Positions 16,031 through 25,109 are shown, counted from the stretch's first letter. The stretch: DNA of 64,000 nt from an uncultured Opitutaceae bacterium (GCA_937889545.1 CALAOT010000126.1:30990-94989), one strand, 5' to 3'. Numbers and translations are program-made. The notes: generated by a model from the letters alone, not told the origin.

Positions 16031-16300
16031 ATGAAGACACTGACCATATCCCGCAAAACGAAACGTGTTTCGCCTGCGCTTGCTTCTGGTCCCGCACTGA
16101 TGGGCAAGATATTTAAGTCAGGCAACTCGGCAGCACTGCGTCTCCCCGCTGGCCTTGGTGTCTCTATCGGAAAATCCTTCGTCCTGACCCCAACGCCGTC
16201 CGGCTTTGTGGCCACCGACCCGGGCGATCTGGCTACGCGTCGCAAAGGGCTCGCTACCCTCTACGGGTCGGCACCCGATTTTCCCCTCCGCGAGCCGTGA
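16031..16300 (+). CDS. vapB: VapB-type (AbrB fold) antitoxin
   Basis: An 89-aa protein with the AbrB/VapB swapped-hairpin core MGKIFKSGNSAALRLPAGLGVSIGKSFVLTP and an acidic/aromatic tail (LYGSAPDFPLREP) typical of the region that inserts into a VapC active site. The first about 20 residues precede the fold, so the internal ATG at MGKIFKSG is an alternative start. It is followed 12 nt later by a PIN-domain toxin. The ATG lies just after an imperfect AT-rich repeat (ATATACACCGTATATCC) that could be its operator. Confidence 0.85.
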   Translation: MKTLTISRKTKRVSPALASGPALMGKIFKSGNSAALRLPAGLGVSIGKSFVLTPTPSGFVATDPGDLATRRKGLATLYGSAPDFPLREP

Positions 16301-16312
16301 GCTTGTTAAACA

Positions 16313-16720
16313 ATGATCTACCTGCCCGACACGAACGCCTTTTCTCGATTCTTACGCGGGAACAAGGAGAACGAGTCTCTTCGCGACCGAATCATTGCGG
16401 AGCTTCCGTTCTGCCGGATTTCTGCAATTGTTCTTAGTGAGCTAGAATACGGCGCGTCAAAGTCCGGCGTGCCGGTCCATCGCGAACGCGTCGCTCGGCT
16501 TCGCTCGATGATTCCTGATGTGGCCGCCTTTGATGCGGACTCGGCAGCTTACGCCGGCAACGTCAGGGCCTATCTTGCGAATCTTAAGCCGAATACTCAG
16601 CCCATCGGCCATTACGATGCCCTGCTCGCCGGGCAGGCCCTCGCCCTTGGGGCCTGCGTAGTGACTGATAATTTGAGTGAATTTCGCCGCGTGCCGGGAC
16701 TCATCGTTGAGAATTGGTAG
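16313..16720 (+). CDS. vapC: VapC-type PIN-domain ribonuclease toxin
   Basis: A 135-aa PIN nuclease. Acidic residues of the active site are visible: D6 in YLPDTNAF, E43 in LSELEYG, D102 in GHYDALLAG and D119 in VVTDNLSEF. VapC toxins cut tRNA or rRNA; the exact target cannot be inferred. It completes a two-gene module filling almost the whole 1.0-kb interval between two tRNA-Pro half genes, so the toxin-antitoxin pair is itself the cargo. The complete active site argues that it is functional. Confidence 0.9.
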   Translation: MIYLPDTNAFSRFLRGNKENESLRDRIIAELPFCRISAIVLSELEYGASKSGVPVHRERVARLRSMIPDVAAFDADSAAYAGNVRAYLANLKPNTQPIGHYDALLAGQALALGACVVTDNLSEFRRVPGLIVENW

Positions 16721-16806
16721 GGGGTGCGGGGCGCCTGCCGCTATTCTTCGGCAATGACCTTGGAATGAAATTTCTGATGCCCTTGCATCCTGACGAGACG
16801 GGTGCC

Positions 16807-16906
16807 TTTTCTGCTTGCGGACAACACGCGCCCAGAGCCTACTCGTCGCTCACGCGAGCAAGTCGGGGCGTAGCTTAGCCTGGTAGAGCGCTACGTTCGG
16901 GACGTA
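16807..16906 (+). pseudogene. tRNA-Pro upstream region plus 5' half (copy B)
   Basis: 16864-16906 is identical to the first 43 nt of the intact tRNA-Pro, including the CGG anticodon, and stops at the same base as copy A. The preceding 57 nt again begin TTTTCTGCTTGCG and end CTCACGCGAGCAAGT. It separates the VapBC segment from the primase-helicase/AbiE segment. Confidence 0.88.
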
Positions 16907-16913
16907 CCGATGG

Positions 16914-16974
16914 TGAAATGATGGTCAACGACTTACAAATCATTTCACAGTTTCTGAGAAAAAAACTGTGAAAT
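16914..16974 (+). repeat. Inverted/direct repeat block behind half-tRNA copy B
   Basis: TGAAATGAT (from 16914) is inverted as ATCATTTCA (to 16947), followed by CAG, and CTGTGAAAT recurs at 16966-16974. The 35-nt core matches the block at 15.89 kb except for two bases, although the flanking bases differ. Confidence 0.7.
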
Positions 16975-17011
16975 CTCGTAGGGAAGGAGACACGCAATTC
17001 TACGGGCGTCG

Positions 17012-19459
17012 TTATTCGAAATCCAACTGCCCGGTGATGTCATCTTGGTCCATCACCATGCGATAACCCATCTGCCGGTAGGCGCCGCTTCTCCGGCGGA
17101 ACATCACCGCCGTGAGCGGATTCCCTTCGTCCAAATAGTCGTAAATGCGAATCTCACGCTTGTCCGTGTGAAAGCGATGCAAGCGGCCAGCGTACTGGAC
17201 GAGGCGGCCCCCGAATGAAAGGGGCATTGCGAGAAAAAGAGTGTCCAAGCGGGGAAGATCGAAACCCTCCCCAATCAAGGAGGTGGTGGCAAGCAACACG
17301 AATTGCCTGCCCCTTTCGAAACGACGATCGATATCCTCCCGAATTGCTTGCCGCTGCTTCTTTCCGATACCGCTTTCAAGCCGATAGATTGCCGTATCGG
17401 AATGGCCAATCTGAGCCTTGATTTCAGCTTCGAGCTTTTCGAGATGAGTCTTCCGATCGGAGAGCACAAGCGGGCAGCGCCCCCCATCGAGGGCTGCATG
17501 AACGTCACTTGCGATTTGCTTTGCCCTTCCGACGTCCGCCACGAGGGCCTCCCAAACGGCGTGGAGCGGCGGACGCTGTCCAAGGTTATCCGGCATATGA
17601 AATGAGCTTCGCCGGACGTAAACCGTTTTAGGCGCCGTGTCGCCGGTCGTGGTTTTGATCGTGTGGCGGACGGGGCCGCATTGCAAATGGATCAGTTTTT
17701 CGAGTCCGTCTTTTCGGAGGGGCGTCGCAGTTAGGCCGAGAATCTTCCGCGATGGGCATGCCTTGAGGAGCGCTTCAAAGGTGACGGCCGGCACGTGATG
17801 GCACTCATCAACGACCACCAAGCCGTACCCCTGAAAGAATGCCGCATAATCTTCGATGCGAGCGAGGCTGGGAAGCATCGCAATGTCGAGTTTCTGGGTA
17901 AGCCGCCGGGTGGCTCCACGCCAGACGCCGACTTCTTTCCGTTTTGCTATTCCGAGGAAATGCCCGAGCTCCTTGCGCCACTGATCGAACAGAACGGTGC
18001 GGTGGACCAGCACCAGGGTTGAGGTCCGATGGTGAGCGATCAAGGCACAGCCCATGACCGTCTTGCCGGCGCCCGGGGGCGCGCAAAGGACGCCGTAGTC
18101 ATGCTTGGCCATTTCCTGGACGGCTGCTTCCTGCTCGGATCGCAATTCGCCGTGGAACGTCCAGCGCGCCCGTCTGCCATCGGAACGTGCATCCTGGATC
18201 GTCACGTTGGCACCGGCGGACTCCAGAACCGCCACAGCGTCTTCCATCGCTCCACGAGGGAGTACCAGCCGGTCCGGATGCCACTCGCCGGCGAAAATGA
18301 ATCTCGGCGTGTCGTATGTTGCGAAGCGCAGCCGGAGTTTGTGGTGGAAAACTGGATTGGCAAACGTCGCCAGTCGCTTGAGCGCGGCCAGTACGGCCGC
18401 AGGAATCGTCCGTGAAATGTGCAGACGAGAGTCGAAGCGCAGGGTCACGTCGCCGGAGATCATTCCTGCCTTGATCATCGGACGGGACAAATCCAGCGCG
18501 CACTCATCGCTTTCTAGCGCAAAAGCGACGTCATCGTTCTTGGCAGGCGTGAGTGCCGCGATTGGCGCCATTTGGCCAAGAATTCTGTCTAAGTCCTCAC
18601 GGCGGAGTCGGTGAACCGTCGACAGGAATGCCCACTGGTCCAGGCGCGGTTCTAGGTTGTCGTCCAGGAACACCGTATTCCCCTTTTTCCTGGATTCTCC
18701 AGCAAGCGGTAGCGCAATGAGGTTGCCAAAGCCGCCTTTGGGCATCGTGTCCTGATTCGGAAACAGTCGGTCATAGGCGTTCAGACTCATCGTCGGCCGT
18801 AAGGCCGATGCCTTGGCGATCAGGATTGTCCCCAACTGCCGCGCCAGGGCTGCCGGCACGGGTTCAGCAAAGAAAATCCAGGCATGGGCTCCGTTGCCAG
18901 ACCGCGACCGTTCTGTCGCGGCGGTCACCCCGGATTTTTGGGCCGCTTCCCGGTAAGCGAGGACGTTTTCTCGCCATCCCTCACCATCGAAATCGGCGGC
19001 AAGGAAGATGCACGAATCATCCGGCCGTAGTGCGTAGATACCAATTGCCTGCTGTCCGCGAAGATGTTTTTCGATGACGTGGTCGTCCAATGGGAGAAGC
19101 CGTTTCCCGGATCCTCCGGTCACGTGGTCATTTATGTACGCCGGCGAATAGCCCTTTTTGCCAGAGCTGAGATTTTCCCAGAACTTCGGATAGACATCGC
19201 GCCTAGCGCCAAATAGTTCGAGAAATAGGGCGATTTTTTCTTCGGGCCTCAACGCCGGCGAGGAACGGTCGGCGCGGTCGAAACCTTCGAACAATGAGCT
19301 CGGCTCAAGTTGAAGCTTAATCAGTTCCTGTTCCTTTGCGTTCTTTTGAGCATCAAGCGCCTCAATCTCCTGACGCAATTTTGAAACCTTGGCTGTGCGG
19401 AGAGATTCCGTGCCCGTCGCCGAGCGACTTTCGATGTTGTTCTGGATTGGCGTATCCAT
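17012..19459 (-). CDS. TOTE-type archaeo-eukaryotic primase fused to an SF2 helicase
   Basis: An 815-aa protein. Residues 20-50 form a short coiled coil. Residues about 70-290 form an archaeo-eukaryotic primase domain of the TOTE type, with EKIALFLELFGARRDVYPKF, the metal-binding DFD (156-158), ERSRSGNGAHAW (183-194) and FPNQDTMPKGGFGNLIALPL. Residues about 435-800 form a superfamily 2 helicase with Walker A PPGAGKT (461-467), DECH (551-554), LTATP (576-580) and YAGRLHR as motif VI. TOTE proteins are proposed conflict systems against mobile DNA or RNA. No nuclease domain is seen at the C-terminus. It is convergent with the VapBC module and divergent from the AbiE pair. Confidence 0.85.
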   Translation of the reverse strand: MDTPIQNNIESRSATGTESLRTAKVSKLRQEIEALDAQKNAKEQELIKLQLEPSSLFEGFDRADRSSPALRPEEKIALFLELFGARRDVYPKFWENLSSGKKGYSPAYINDHVTGGSGKRLLPLDDHVIEKHLRGQQAIGIYALRPDDSCIFLAADFDGEGWRENVLAYREAAQKSGVTAATERSRSGNGAHAWIFFAEPVPAALARQLGTILIAKASALRPTMSLNAYDRLFPNQDTMPKGGFGNLIALPLAGESRKKGNTVFLDDNLEPRLDQWAFLSTVHRLRREDLDRILGQMAPIAALTPAKNDDVAFALESDECALDLSRPMIKAGMISGDVTLRFDSRLHISRTIPAAVLAALKRLATFANPVFHHKLRLRFATYDTPRFIFAGEWHPDRLVLPRGAMEDAVAVLESAGANVTIQDARSDGRRARWTFHGELRSEQEAAVQEMAKHDYGVLCAPPGAGKTVMGCALIAHHRTSTLVLVHRTVLFDQWRKELGHFLGIAKRKEVGVWRGATRRLTQKLDIAMLPSLARIEDYAAFFQGYGLVVVDECHHVPAVTFEALLKACPSRKILGLTATPLRKDGLEKLIHLQCGPVRHTIKTTTGDTAPKTVYVRRSSFHMPDNLGQRPPLHAVWEALVADVGRAKQIASDVHAALDGGRCPLVLSDRKTHLEKLEAEIKAQIGHSDTAIYRLESGIGKKQRQAIREDIDRRFERGRQFVLLATTSLIGEGFDLPRLDTLFLAMPLSFGGRLVQYAGRLHRFHTDKREIRIYDYLDEGNPLTAVMFRRRSGAYRQMGYRMVMDQDDITGQLDFE

Positions 19460-19688
19460 GCACTGTTATCGGGTAATTTATTACCCCGGTCCTGCATTAG
19501 CAGGAATAGGTTTCGCGAGGAGTGCCACTTCCAAAAATTGCTGGTTGATGCCTTCAACAACGGATGGTTGCTGACTTCGATTAGGCGGGTCGGTTAGGTG
19601 ACGTCTTGGCCTCGCGCGATTCTCAGCGCGATAAAAATTAGCTCGAGTTGTCACTAAAATGACGCATTGTTTGTGACATTAACTCTCT

Positions 19689-20309
19689 ATGAAAACATCT
19701 TATCCAATTGATGAGAAGATAATAAGGTCTATGTGGTCGAGCAATCATCCTTTACCAAAAACTTGTAAGGATTTCTCCGCTATCGGCAAGCCTGCTGCGA
19801 TTCGGCAAGCCTTGGTGCGCCTAACAAAATCGGGCAAGCTTAAGCGCATCCGGCGGGGCTTTTACGAGCGGCCCCGCTTCCATCCAATCATTGGCCAAAG
19901 CACATCCAGTTCGATGGATGTGGCACGCGCGATCTTGGAATCTCGTCATGCTCCTTGGCAGGTGTCGGGCGCAACGGCGGCAAACCTGCTAGGCCTCTCC
20001 GAGCAGGTACCCGGACAATTGGTCATCAAGACGACTGCCAGCATCCCGCCTGTAACGCTCGGTAATTCGCAGATCAAATTCCAGCGCGTCGCACCCAGCA
20101 GTCTAATTGGGGCCGGTACCGAGGCTGGCACCGTCATTCAAGCGGTTCGCCACCTGGGTCCTGGGGGACTTGAACCCATACAGAGGGATCGCTTACGCCG
20201 GAGTCTCAAGGCAAGGACGAAGCGAGAGCTTAAAAAGCTCGCCCCAGAGCTTCCTCAGTGGATGCAACCGATCGTGAATCAAATTAGTGTCGAATCGGAA
20301 ATGCCATGA
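19689..20309 (+). CDS. AbiEi-like antitoxin (DUF6088 type)
   Basis: A 206-aa protein with an N-terminal winged-helix region (CKDFSAIGKPAAIRQALVRLTKSGKLKRIRRGFYERP), the signature of AbiEi and DUF6088 antitoxins, followed by the AbiEi-like domain (WQVSGATAANLLGLSEQVPGQLVIKT). In type IV systems AbiEi represses the operon and opposes the AbiEii toxin. It overlaps abiEii by 4 nt (ATGA at 20306). AT-rich DNA with TTTGTGACATTAA just upstream is a plausible operator. It is divergently placed from the primase-helicase gene. Confidence 0.85.
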   Translation: MKTSYPIDEKIIRSMWSSNHPLPKTCKDFSAIGKPAAIRQALVRLTKSGKLKRIRRGFYERPRFHPIIGQSTSSSMDVARAILESRHAPWQVSGATAANLLGLSEQVPGQLVIKTTASIPPVTLGNSQIKFQRVAPSSLIGAGTEAGTVIQAVRHLGPGGLEPIQRDRLRRSLKARTKRELKKLAPELPQWMQPIVNQISVESEMP

Positions 20310-21334
20310 ACTCGGTTCTTGCCCTCAGCGACCGGGAGCGAGCGGAGCTCTTTAGCGCCACAGCTCGGAAGCTTGGCTTCAGCAACGAGGCTATCGCCGA
20401 GAAGGATTTCTGGGTCTGTTGGACCCTAGGGCAGCTCTTTCAGGGAATACCGGGTATCGGCGACCACCTGGTGTTCAAGGGAGGAACATCTCTTTCGAAA
20501 GTTTACCGAGCGATCAATCGATTTTCCGAGGACGTGGACATAACTGTCGGCCGTGAACTATTGGGTTTTGACAGTGACGAACACGCCCCGGAGAAGGCTG
20601 CAAACAAAAGCCAGGCGAAGAAGAAGACCGAACAGCTCGTGGCCGCATGCGGCCGTTGGGTAGCAGGGGACTTCAAGACTCAACTTGAGTCTAGGACCCG
20701 CGACGCGATCGGATCCGGACCTTGGAAATACAGCGTGGACGATACAGATGAGCTGACCCTGCTTTTTCGGTATCCGAGCGCATTGCCGACGCCGATCGGT
20801 GGCTCGTACATCTCACGAGTGGTGCGAATAGAATGCGGTGCGAAGGCAGACCTCTGGCCGGTAACTACGGCGATCATTACACCTTATGTTGCAGAAGCCT
20901 ATCCCCGCATCACTGACACCTCGGTGCCGGTCCGAGCGTTGGCGATCGAACGGACGTTTTGGGAAAAGGCGACCATCCTTCACGCCGAGGCCCACCGTCC
21001 TAAGGAGAAGCTTTTCACCAAAAATTACTCGAGACATTACGCGGACATGGCCGCCCTCGCCGATCACGAAGGAGGTAAGAGGGCCCTCGCAGACTCGGGT
21101 CTCCGTACGCATGTCGTGGCATTCAAGGAGGCGTTTTATCGCAACTCCTGGACTAACTTCGCGACGGCGATTCCGGGCACCTTCAATCTGCTTCCGGCTC
21201 CGGACCACCTTGGCGCCCTTGAGGGCGACTACCAACGCATGCGTAGGGAAATGTATTACGGGCCGTCGTTGGAATGGGCGGAGATCCTGAGAAGGCTGGG
21301 CACCCTAAAGGATGAGATCAATTCATCAGGTTAA
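20306..21334 (+). CDS. AbiEii-type nucleotidyltransferase toxin
   Basis: A 342-aa nucleotidyltransferase. The fold is shown by FKGGTSLSKVY (GG at 59-60, Lys65) and FSEDVDI with catalytic D76 and D78, and by the later ERTFWEKATILHAEAH segment typical of AbiEii/DUF1814 proteins. AbiEii toxins inhibit growth by nucleotidyl transfer, and the AbiE system causes abortive phage infection in Lactococcus (family knowledge). All key residues are present. The gene ends about 85 nt before the conserved region upstream of the intact tRNA-Pro, so it is the right-hand cargo of this segment. Confidence 0.88.
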   Translation: MNSVLALSDRERAELFSATARKLGFSNEAIAEKDFWVCWTLGQLFQGIPGIGDHLVFKGGTSLSKVYRAINRFSEDVDITVGRELLGFDSDEHAPEKAANKSQAKKKTEQLVAACGRWVAGDFKTQLESRTRDAIGSGPWKYSVDDTDELTLLFRYPSALPTPIGGSYISRVVRIECGAKADLWPVTTAIITPYVAEAYPRITDTSVPVRALAIERTFWEKATILHAEAHRPKEKLFTKNYSRHYADMAALADHEGGKRALADSGLRTHVVAFKEAFYRNSWTNFATAIPGTFNLLPAPDHLGALEGDYQRMRREMYYGPSLEWAEILRRLGTLKDEINSSG

Positions 21335-21419
21335 GGGGCCAAGATTTGCTACGGTATTTCACCGTCTTGCTGAGGACACCGACATTTTCGTCCATTCACC
21401 GGAACCGATAAACCGGTCC

Positions 21420-21475
21420 TTTTCTGCTTGCGACCGTACCCCTCCCCTAGCCTACTCAACTCTCACGCGAAAAGT
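21420..21475 (+). promoter_or_regulatory. Upstream region of tRNA-Pro, repeated at the half-tRNA copies
   Basis: TTTTCTGCTTGCG at the left and CTCACGCGA near the tRNA start are shared with the copies at 15781 and 16807 at nearly the same distance (56-57 nt). TTGCGA could be a -35 box with TACTCA 19 nt later as -10. Conservation implies the tRNA promoter travelled with the 5' half. Confidence 0.5.
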
Positions 21476-21552
<77 letters not shown>

Positions 21553-21688
21553 TTTTCCGGTCACCGCCGGATGAGTCCGGCTGCGTCCCAGTACGTCTAA
21601 GCGAGACAAGAGCAGTTGTTTCCAAAAAGGCAAGCCGACACCGCCCGAGACAGCCTAAGACGCCGCGCGACCCGAAAAGACCGCGCCA

Positions 21689-21707
21689 TGTGACAGCCTG
21701 TGTGACA
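21689..21707 (+). repeat. Direct repeats inside the left element end
   Basis: TGTGACA occurs at 21689-21695 and 21701-21707, twelve bases apart. With the GTGTGCC repeats at the other end, these are candidates for recombinase arm-type sites. Confidence 0.4.
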
Positions 21708-21797
21708 ACCTCCCGGCTTTCAATCCGCGCATATTCACCGTTTACCGTCGGGCACTCGTTTCCGACTTTGCGAACTTCGATCTGAACCGTTGCCGCA

Positions 21798-22565
21798 TTA
21801 CTTCAAATCTTCTACTCTTTTCACTTCCTTGATAAGATGAAGAATGTCGTCTCTCAAAACCTCATATTTTTTGTCCAGCTTTTCCAATATTTCCAAAACC
21901 CGCCCAATTGTAAATGCAGTTAATATTACCTGCTCTGGCGTTTTTAACAGGCTCTTGAGGTCGCCTAGAAGCTTCATGATTCGGCGATCATCCCCGTCAA
22001 TCACAGCCAAGTTTAGCATCCCGACGTAAGCTGATAGCGTGTTGCCTAGTACCCCCTTGCTAATCCAATCCATTGCGTCGAGTTCGAGAAAATTATACTC
22101 GAACTCCCTCAATTTCCCCTGCAAGGCATTTGTCTCACTTCTAAGCCGATCGAGCAGATTTTCAATCTGCGCGTCCACCTTGCCATTTAGCTGCTTATCG
22201 ATTTCCGCCATTTTCACCGCAATTAGCTGCTCCGAATTCTCGCGATGCTCTTTGGCAAGACTGGTTACCGTCGCTCGAAGTTCCTCAAACTCTCTCTTGT
22301 GAACCCGGTAGTTCGACAGCCATTGGGCGCCAAGGAGCAACGCAAATACCCCTGTGGTGATCCCTATCGACCAGTACGAGGTTTCAAGCACCCGCTCGTT
22401 GTATTTCTCCGACGCGGCCAACTGCGCTTTCAGGACAGTAATTTCTTCGGTTGAGTTCAACGTTGGAGCCGGTGTCGGCACCGATGTCACAACCGTTGAA
22501 GGCGGCTCAGCCACCGAAAGTGATACGATTCCAAGCGTTAGTAAAATATAGATGACCCGTGACAT
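21798..22565 (-). CDS. Membrane coiled-coil protein carried by the integrated element
   Basis: About 255 aa if translation starts at the ATG at 22565 (MSRVIYILLTLGIVSLSV), which gives a good signal peptide; an upstream in-frame ATG at 22625 adds 20 residues without a signal. After a Pro/Thr linker there is a short helix, a membrane segment (SIGITTGVFALLLGAQWL), then a long charged coiled coil (about residues 100-175) and a helical C-terminal domain ending VKRVEDLK. I recognise no family. It sits between attL and the integrase, a usual cargo position, so a defence or host-interaction role is possible but unproven. Confidence 0.6.
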   Translation of the reverse strand: MSRVIYILLTLGIVSLSVAEPPSTVVTSVPTPAPTLNSTEEITVLKAQLAASEKYNERVLETSYWSIGITTGVFALLLGAQWLSNYRVHKREFEELRATVTSLAKEHRENSEQLIAVKMAEIDKQLNGKVDAQIENLLDRLRSETNALQGKLREFEYNFLELDAMDWISKGVLGNTLSAYVGMLNLAVIDGDDRRIMKLLGDLKSLLKTPEQVILTAFTIGRVLEILEKLDKKYEVLRDDILHLIKEVKRVEDLK

Positions 22566-22638
22566 ACCGGACGAGCCAATAAGCTTTCGATGGAAATCGA
22601 GCCAGCTAAAACCGAGGCTCCGCAATTAAGATCACCTA

Positions 22639-23918
22639 CTACGAGACAGCTTCTGCAACCGAATCGACCGAAGCGTCTGAACCTCGAAATTTCCCCACGA
22701 ACCCAAAAGCCGGTAGCTTGTTCATGTCCTCAGCGAGCGAAAGCTGCGAGTCATCGAAATAGACATGATCCAGCAACCGTTCTGAGCTTAGACGCATAAT
22801 CGCCATTGCACGACGTTTCGAAACGCCCGCCGCGCGAAGATGGGTACAAAGCGTCAAGCGCAACGCATGAAAATCGAATCTCCGGTCTTCGCAGTCCTTG
22901 AAGCATATTGCAGCCTTGGTTAAGTCGCCCCGCAATGTGTCCATGTTCGGCACGCCCATTGGGAAAGCGTACGCGAACGGAGCTATCTCCGAAGACCAGA
23001 GAAATCGTAACGCCGGAATCAGCGCCGCAGGAATATCGAGAACCGCAGGTCTTGCATTCTTCGTCACGACCCCCGGTATCCGGACCACAGGACGCGCCGA
23101 GTCCAAATCGAAATCCCCACGCTTCAAACGTCGCAGTTCAATCCGCCGAAGCCCCAAGTAATACGCTGCCATGTACACCGCGCGCCGCTGAGCCGGTGCG
23201 CATTCAAAAAAACGTTGCAATTCTCCTGCAGAAAGTGCGCGACGACATCCACGACCAGACCGATCCTTGATCGGACGAACCCTTCGCAACGGGTTCGCTT
23301 CAAGAAATTCTTTCTCGACCGCCCAATTCAGAAAAGTGCGAACGTAACCGAGGAGGCTGTTACGATACTTGCAGACAACCGCCGACCCGGAATCTCATTG
23401 CATCCGTAACCCTTATTGTTCCCAGTTCGCCTAGGCCCTGCGTTCTGGGATTCGCGTTCGCAAAACGCGGTCGAGTCACCCCGATCCCCTACCCCGCCCC
23501 TTCCCCCCCCTGCTAGGGGGGGAACCCCCCGCCAGCGGGGCCGTCCGGTGGTCCGTTCCCGCCAGTCTTCGAATGAGCCACGCGTAACGTCGCCAAAGTA
23601 TTCCCACCTGCATCCGCGCACGACAAACGGAATACATTGGCGATAAGCCCGAAGAGTCGTCGCAGCCGCACCATCACCCTCGACGTGACCGAGGAAGCCC
23701 GCCAAGTGATCAAGAATGCGCTTTGAAGCGCCATCCAGCACCGCATCAGACGGTAAGATGCCCGCAGCCTGCCGTTCAAGTCTCTGGACTAGCCTTTCGG
23801 CCAACTCACCAGCCACCCGCTTATCGCTTACACCAAGCGCGAATGTCCGCCACCTGGACCAGCCATTCAGTCGGATTCTAGCAGACCACAACCGCCCACG
23901 CTTGATGAGGTGAAACAT
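22639..23918 (-). pseudogene. int: Tyrosine recombinase (integrase), broken by an insertion
   Basis: The N-terminal part (23918 down to about 23540) encodes MFHLIKRGRLWSARIRLNGW and an SAM-like core-binding domain up to FEDWRER. The C-terminal part (about 23390 to 22639) encodes YRNSLLGYVRTFLNWAVEKEFLEANPL and the catalytic domain with LGLRRIELRRL, FHALRLTLCTHLR (HxxR) and LDHVYFDD with the tyrosine nucleophile. The two lie in different frames, separated by about 150 nt of GC-rich sequence containing palindromes. It is presumably the enzyme that recombined at tRNA-Pro and is now inactive unless rescued. Confidence 0.85.
23501..23540. repeat. GC-rich palindromes inserted in the integrase
   Basis: TTCCCCCCC, TGCTA-like loop, GGGGGGGAA forms one hairpin (23501-23524), and CCCCGC-CAGC-GGGG forms a second. 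They lie exactly where the integrase frame is lost, resembling a REP-like mobile palindrome. Confidence 0.55.
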
Positions 23919-23980
23919 CAGCAGACTTTCCGCACCGGCCGTTCGATCACCATGCGTTCGGACGCCAGCAAGTTCTTCTA

Positions 23981-25109
23981 AACACAGCGTCCTAAGTTAT
24001 TGCGCATGCTATTAAATCGAGCAGAGCCTCCTGAGTACGGGATTGGGGCGGTGCCACACCTCGAACTGGGCATCGACGACGTCGGAAACGCCCTGGAGGC
24101 TCGCGAAGTGCCGGTTATGGATCCAGAGGCGGCGGAGCAGCTTCCAGACTCGTTCGATTGGATTGAGATTGGGACTGTAGGGAGGCAGGAAATGGAGGCG
24201 GAAGGCCGCAGCGTTGGCGTGCCGCCACTCGGCATGGAGGCTTGCATGGTGATATCTGGCGTTGTCGGAGATGACGACCACCCGGCGGCCGGACCGGGCG
24301 CTGATTCGGCGAAGATGGCGCAGAAACTTCCAGCAGGTTTGGGCGTCGAAGCGTCCCTCGGGCTTGGAGGCGCACAGTTTGCCGTCCCGAAGGCGGACGG
24401 CGCCAAAATAGCTGATGCTCTTGCGGGTTGGGGCATGAACACAGACCGGATCGCGAACTTCAGGGGGAACCCACATCCGACAGCGGCTGCCATGCTGCTG
24501 GAAGTGAACCTCATCCATCGCCCAGAGATCCACGCGAGGGTCGCGGGAGAGTCGACGAAGTTTTTTTGTGTGCGGCCTGCAAAAGCGGGTCGGCTTGGGC
24601 GATCAGAGGACGAGGCTTGCGAAGTCGGAATCCCAACTGGCGGAACAGGCGTTGGCACTGCCTTACCCGCAAGGTCACCCCGAGCTCCTTCTCCAGATAG
24701 GCGGACAGCAACGGTCCGTCCCAGAGATGTGCGGGCAGGCCAAAGTCCGACGGACTGCGCCTCAGCGCCGCTCCCACCTTCTGTCGCTGCTTTGCGCTCA
24801 GACGCGAAGGGCGCCCTTCGCGCTCTCCGTCGCTCAAGCCCGCGAATCCGGTCTCCTCGAATCCTCGAACCCAGTAGGCCATCATCCGCGGCGAATCCCC
24901 CAGGGCTTGCGCTGCCTTGCGGCAGCTCATCCCCTGAGCCACAAGCAACACCCCATGCAACCGGTGGTCGTACCGGGCGTCGGGGCTGCGGCGTATCTCG
25001 TCCTGCAACGCGAAGATCATCTCCTCGCGGTTCGAAATGGTCAGTGCCCTCATGGGCTTCGATCTTGGAGGACTCCTTCACAATGCGCAATAACTTAAGA
25101 CGCTGTATT
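23981..25109 (-). mobile_element. IS630-family insertion sequence, complete
   Basis: 27-bp terminal inverted repeats lie at 23981-24007 and 25083-25109, matching at 25 of 27 positions (inner part AGTTATTGCGCAT). A TA dinucleotide flanks each end (23979-23980 and 25110-25111), the target duplication expected for IS630. One transposase in two overlapping frames fills it. It is inserted in the 3' part of the HUH replication gene; removing it and one TA rejoins that gene. Confidence 0.92.
24012..25053 (-). CDS. IS630-family transposase in two overlapping frames
   Basis: Frame 1 (25053-24511) encodes the HTH DNA-binding part (GMSCRKAAQALGDSPRMMAYWVRGFE, then LSAKQRQKVGAALRRSP). Frame 2 (24533-24012) encodes the catalytic part with MDEVHFQQHG (first Asp), VISDNARYHH (second Asp) and SPNLNPIERVWK (Glu). 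The frames meet at a run of seven A residues in the sense strand (24561-24567), and joining needs a +1 shift. Either ribosomal or transcriptional slippage there makes the full enzyme, as in many IS630 elements, or a base was lost. All three catalytic acidic residues are present. Confidence 0.88.

Noticed and set aside
24970..24985. AACACCCCAT inside the IS630 transposase
   Set aside because: It lies within coding sequence and has no TAnnnT hexamer 22 nt later.
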